From NCBI GenBank assembly GCA_913053795.1, contig CAJXGZ010000154.1:1-5739 (forward strand): a DNA stretch of 5,739 nt, in the 5' to 3' direction. The stretch is from an uncultured Rhodospirillales bacterium (GTDB taxonomy: Bacteria; Pseudomonadota; Alphaproteobacteria; Rhodospirillales; 2-02-FULL-58-16). A model generated the notes under the pieces. It ran no database searches. It was not told the DNA's origin and saw nothing but the letters and a program-made list of their open reading frames with translations. Shown one piece after another: positions 4,546 to 5,739 of the stretch. How positions within the stretch are numbered: the first letter of the stretch is position 1; every line of letters starts with the position of its first letter. A program made the translations under genes and the position numbers.

Positions 4546-5739
4546 ATGACGGAAAAAGATGGTTCTTTAACGAATGAATCAGAAGCACTGGGGGAGTCCG
4601 CAAACTTAACCGGCTGGCCGCGGCTGATTATGGAGGGAAGACGGCATAATCTTTTAATTCATTCCAATAATATCGAACATTGGCTTCCCCAGGATTCATG
4701 GCCTGACATTGCAGGGTCCGTGGAGTCAATATTCGAGAAAAGAATAGTTCCGCTTTTTTCTTGCTGGAGTAACGAATCGAATGAAATTACCTTTGAAGCA
4801 CAAAACACCATTGGTCGAAAAGATTTCACTTTCTCCGTTTTTTTAGTGGCTTTCAATGTAGGGCTTTATGTCCCATTCGAGATATCTCTGTCTGCCGGCG
4901 AAGAAACAAAGAAAAAAAGAGACTCATTCTCCAAACACTGGAAACGGGGATCTATTTCAGTCGATTTCGTTGATGTTCCTAAGAAGATAATATGTACCGT
5001 TAAAATATTGCCAAACATCGTGCTGGCGAAGCCAACCGTTATCAATGTTGGCCTAACAGTACTGTGTTTAGAGGAAGGTCTCTTTGCCAGCTCTTCAATT
5101 GTTTCCACGGCTAAGACCGTATCGCGGTCCGGAGAATTCTTGTCGTTTGATCTTACTGGTGAGTCAAAAGTAGATGTCTCGGAGGTAGGTTCAATTGTAT
5201 TTGCCTATCAGCCTATCTGGAATCCATCTGACCTAACGCCGGGCATAAACCCCTGTATACTAGAGACAGTTTCTCAGACAGGGGCGGTCAGCCTTAGGCT
5301 GTTTCATGACAGCAGTAATGCAGGTCAGTTGTGTTTGGAAGTTTGCGATGATGGCACTGAGGACTCCCGATTTTACCGCGGAGCACGTCCGCATCCCATT
5401 CAGAGAGTCTTTGTTGTGTCTTTATCTTGGGACGAGGAGCGATTTTGGTTGAACGTTGATGGCGATCTCGTCGTTAGCGCAAAAGAACAACTAAGAATTA
5501 GCGAGGCGGATAAATTCTTCCTTGCTTGCAGGCATGAGAACGAAGACGACGGATTATTCGCTCATCTCGTGCGATTCCAGATCTATGACACAGTCATAAT
5601 TGGCCAGAATCTTCGAGCCATGCTCTTTTCCATGGACTCGGAGCTCTTCGTGCGATTCAAAGATGAGTATGAAGAATTGCTGGCACAGATCAAATTGGAT
5701 TCACCTTTTGGACGCAAGCCTTATAAAGGTTTAGCAGAT
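4546..5739 (+). CDS. Unrecognised soluble protein, partial (continues past right edge)
   Basis: The frame is open for 398 codons from the ATG at 4546 to the window end without a stop, preceded by AGGAGGT, so it is almost certainly a real gene cut by the window. I do not recognise the family. The N-terminus is polar (MTEKDGSLTNESEALGES). There is no signal peptide or membrane segment. Residues about 80-180 alternate hydrophobic and polar residues as in beta structure (FTFSVFLVAFNVGLYVPFEI; IICTVKILPNIVLAKPTVI). Residues about 245-355 include VSLSWDEERFWLNVDGDLV (292-308 region), faintly like the strand pair WDG...LYVDG of LamG/ConA-type beta sandwiches. The end (FKDEYEELLAQIK) is helical. Codons such as TTA, ATA and AGA are frequent, unlike the GC-ending codons of the genes to the left, suggesting foreign origin. 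A role in defence or another accessory function is possible but not shown. Confidence 0.8.
   Translation, partial: MTEKDGSLTNESEALGESANLTGWPRLIMEGRRHNLLIHSNNIEHWLPQDSWPDIAGSVESIFEKRIVPLFSCWSNESNEITFEAQNTIGRKDFTFSVFLVAFNVGLYVPFEISLSAGEETKKKRDSFSKHWKRGSISVDFVDVPKKIICTVKILPNIVLAKPTVINVGLTVLCLEEGLFASSSIVSTAKTVSRSGEFLSFDLTGESKVDVSEVGSIVFAYQPIWNPSDLTPGINPCILETVSQTGAVSLRLFHDSSNAGQLCLEVCDDGTEDSRFYRGARPHPIQRVFVVSLSWDEERFWLNVDGDLVVSAKEQLRISEADKFFLACRHENEDDGLFAHLVRFQIYDTVIIGQNLRAMLFSMDSELFVRFKDEYEELLAQIKLDSPFGRKPYKGLAD

Noticed and set aside
4659..5108. Two minus-strand frames of 65 and 80 codons
   Set aside because: Antisense to the uninterrupted 398-codon plus-strand frame that starts behind a strong ribosome binding site.
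1..5739. CRISPR array, tRNA, rRNA or riboswitch
   Set aside because: No regularly spaced repeats, no cloverleaf-like sequence and no riboswitch core that I could recognise on either strand.

Overview
The window looks like a stretch of an alphaproteobacterial chromosome, probably Rhodospirillales-like. This is inferred from the GC-rich codon use of most genes, an opacity-type outer-membrane barrel, and a pair of genes encoding an Aer-like PAS protein and a membrane-free chemoreceptor. No taxonomic marker gene is present, so the assignment is tentative.

Left part (1-2362), all on the minus strand. In transcription order: a 175-aa Aer-like PAS sensor (1835-2362), a 383-aa soluble methyl-accepting chemotaxis protein with HAMP-like helices but no membrane segment (622-1773), and the first 190 codons of an outer-membrane beta-barrel protein (1-570) that runs off the left edge. 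The PAS and MCP genes are 61 bp apart and together resemble E. coli Aer divided into two polypeptides. The barrel gene lacks a normal signal-peptide start, so its 5' end may be damaged.

Middle (2363-4183). A 329-bp divergent intergenic region holds a terminator-like hairpin and two tandem imperfect palindromes that look like operators. These precede a plus-strand toxin-antitoxin operon: a HigB-family mRNA-interferase toxin (2692-2976), then, 10 bp later, a 398-aa protein (2987-4183) that joins a HigA-type HTH antitoxin to an ImmA/IrrE-type zinc metallopeptidase with an HELAH motif. This is the most interesting system in the window. Toxin, repressor/antitoxin and protease are packed into two genes, suggesting that proteolysis may be built into toxin control.

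Right part (4184-5739). A 362-bp gene-free stretch contains a motif resembling dispersed-repeat ends (GGGGTCAGGTC on the minus strand), a GC-rich hairpin and an IS-end-like string. After it the base composition becomes visibly richer in A+T. A gene with a very strong ribosome binding site begins at 4546 and stays open to the right edge (398 codons, no stop). Its product is unrecognised, soluble and apparently beta-rich, with a segment faintly like a LamG/ConA-type beta sandwich. The composition shift and the neighbouring TA operon suggest an acquired accessory island starting near 4.2 kb.
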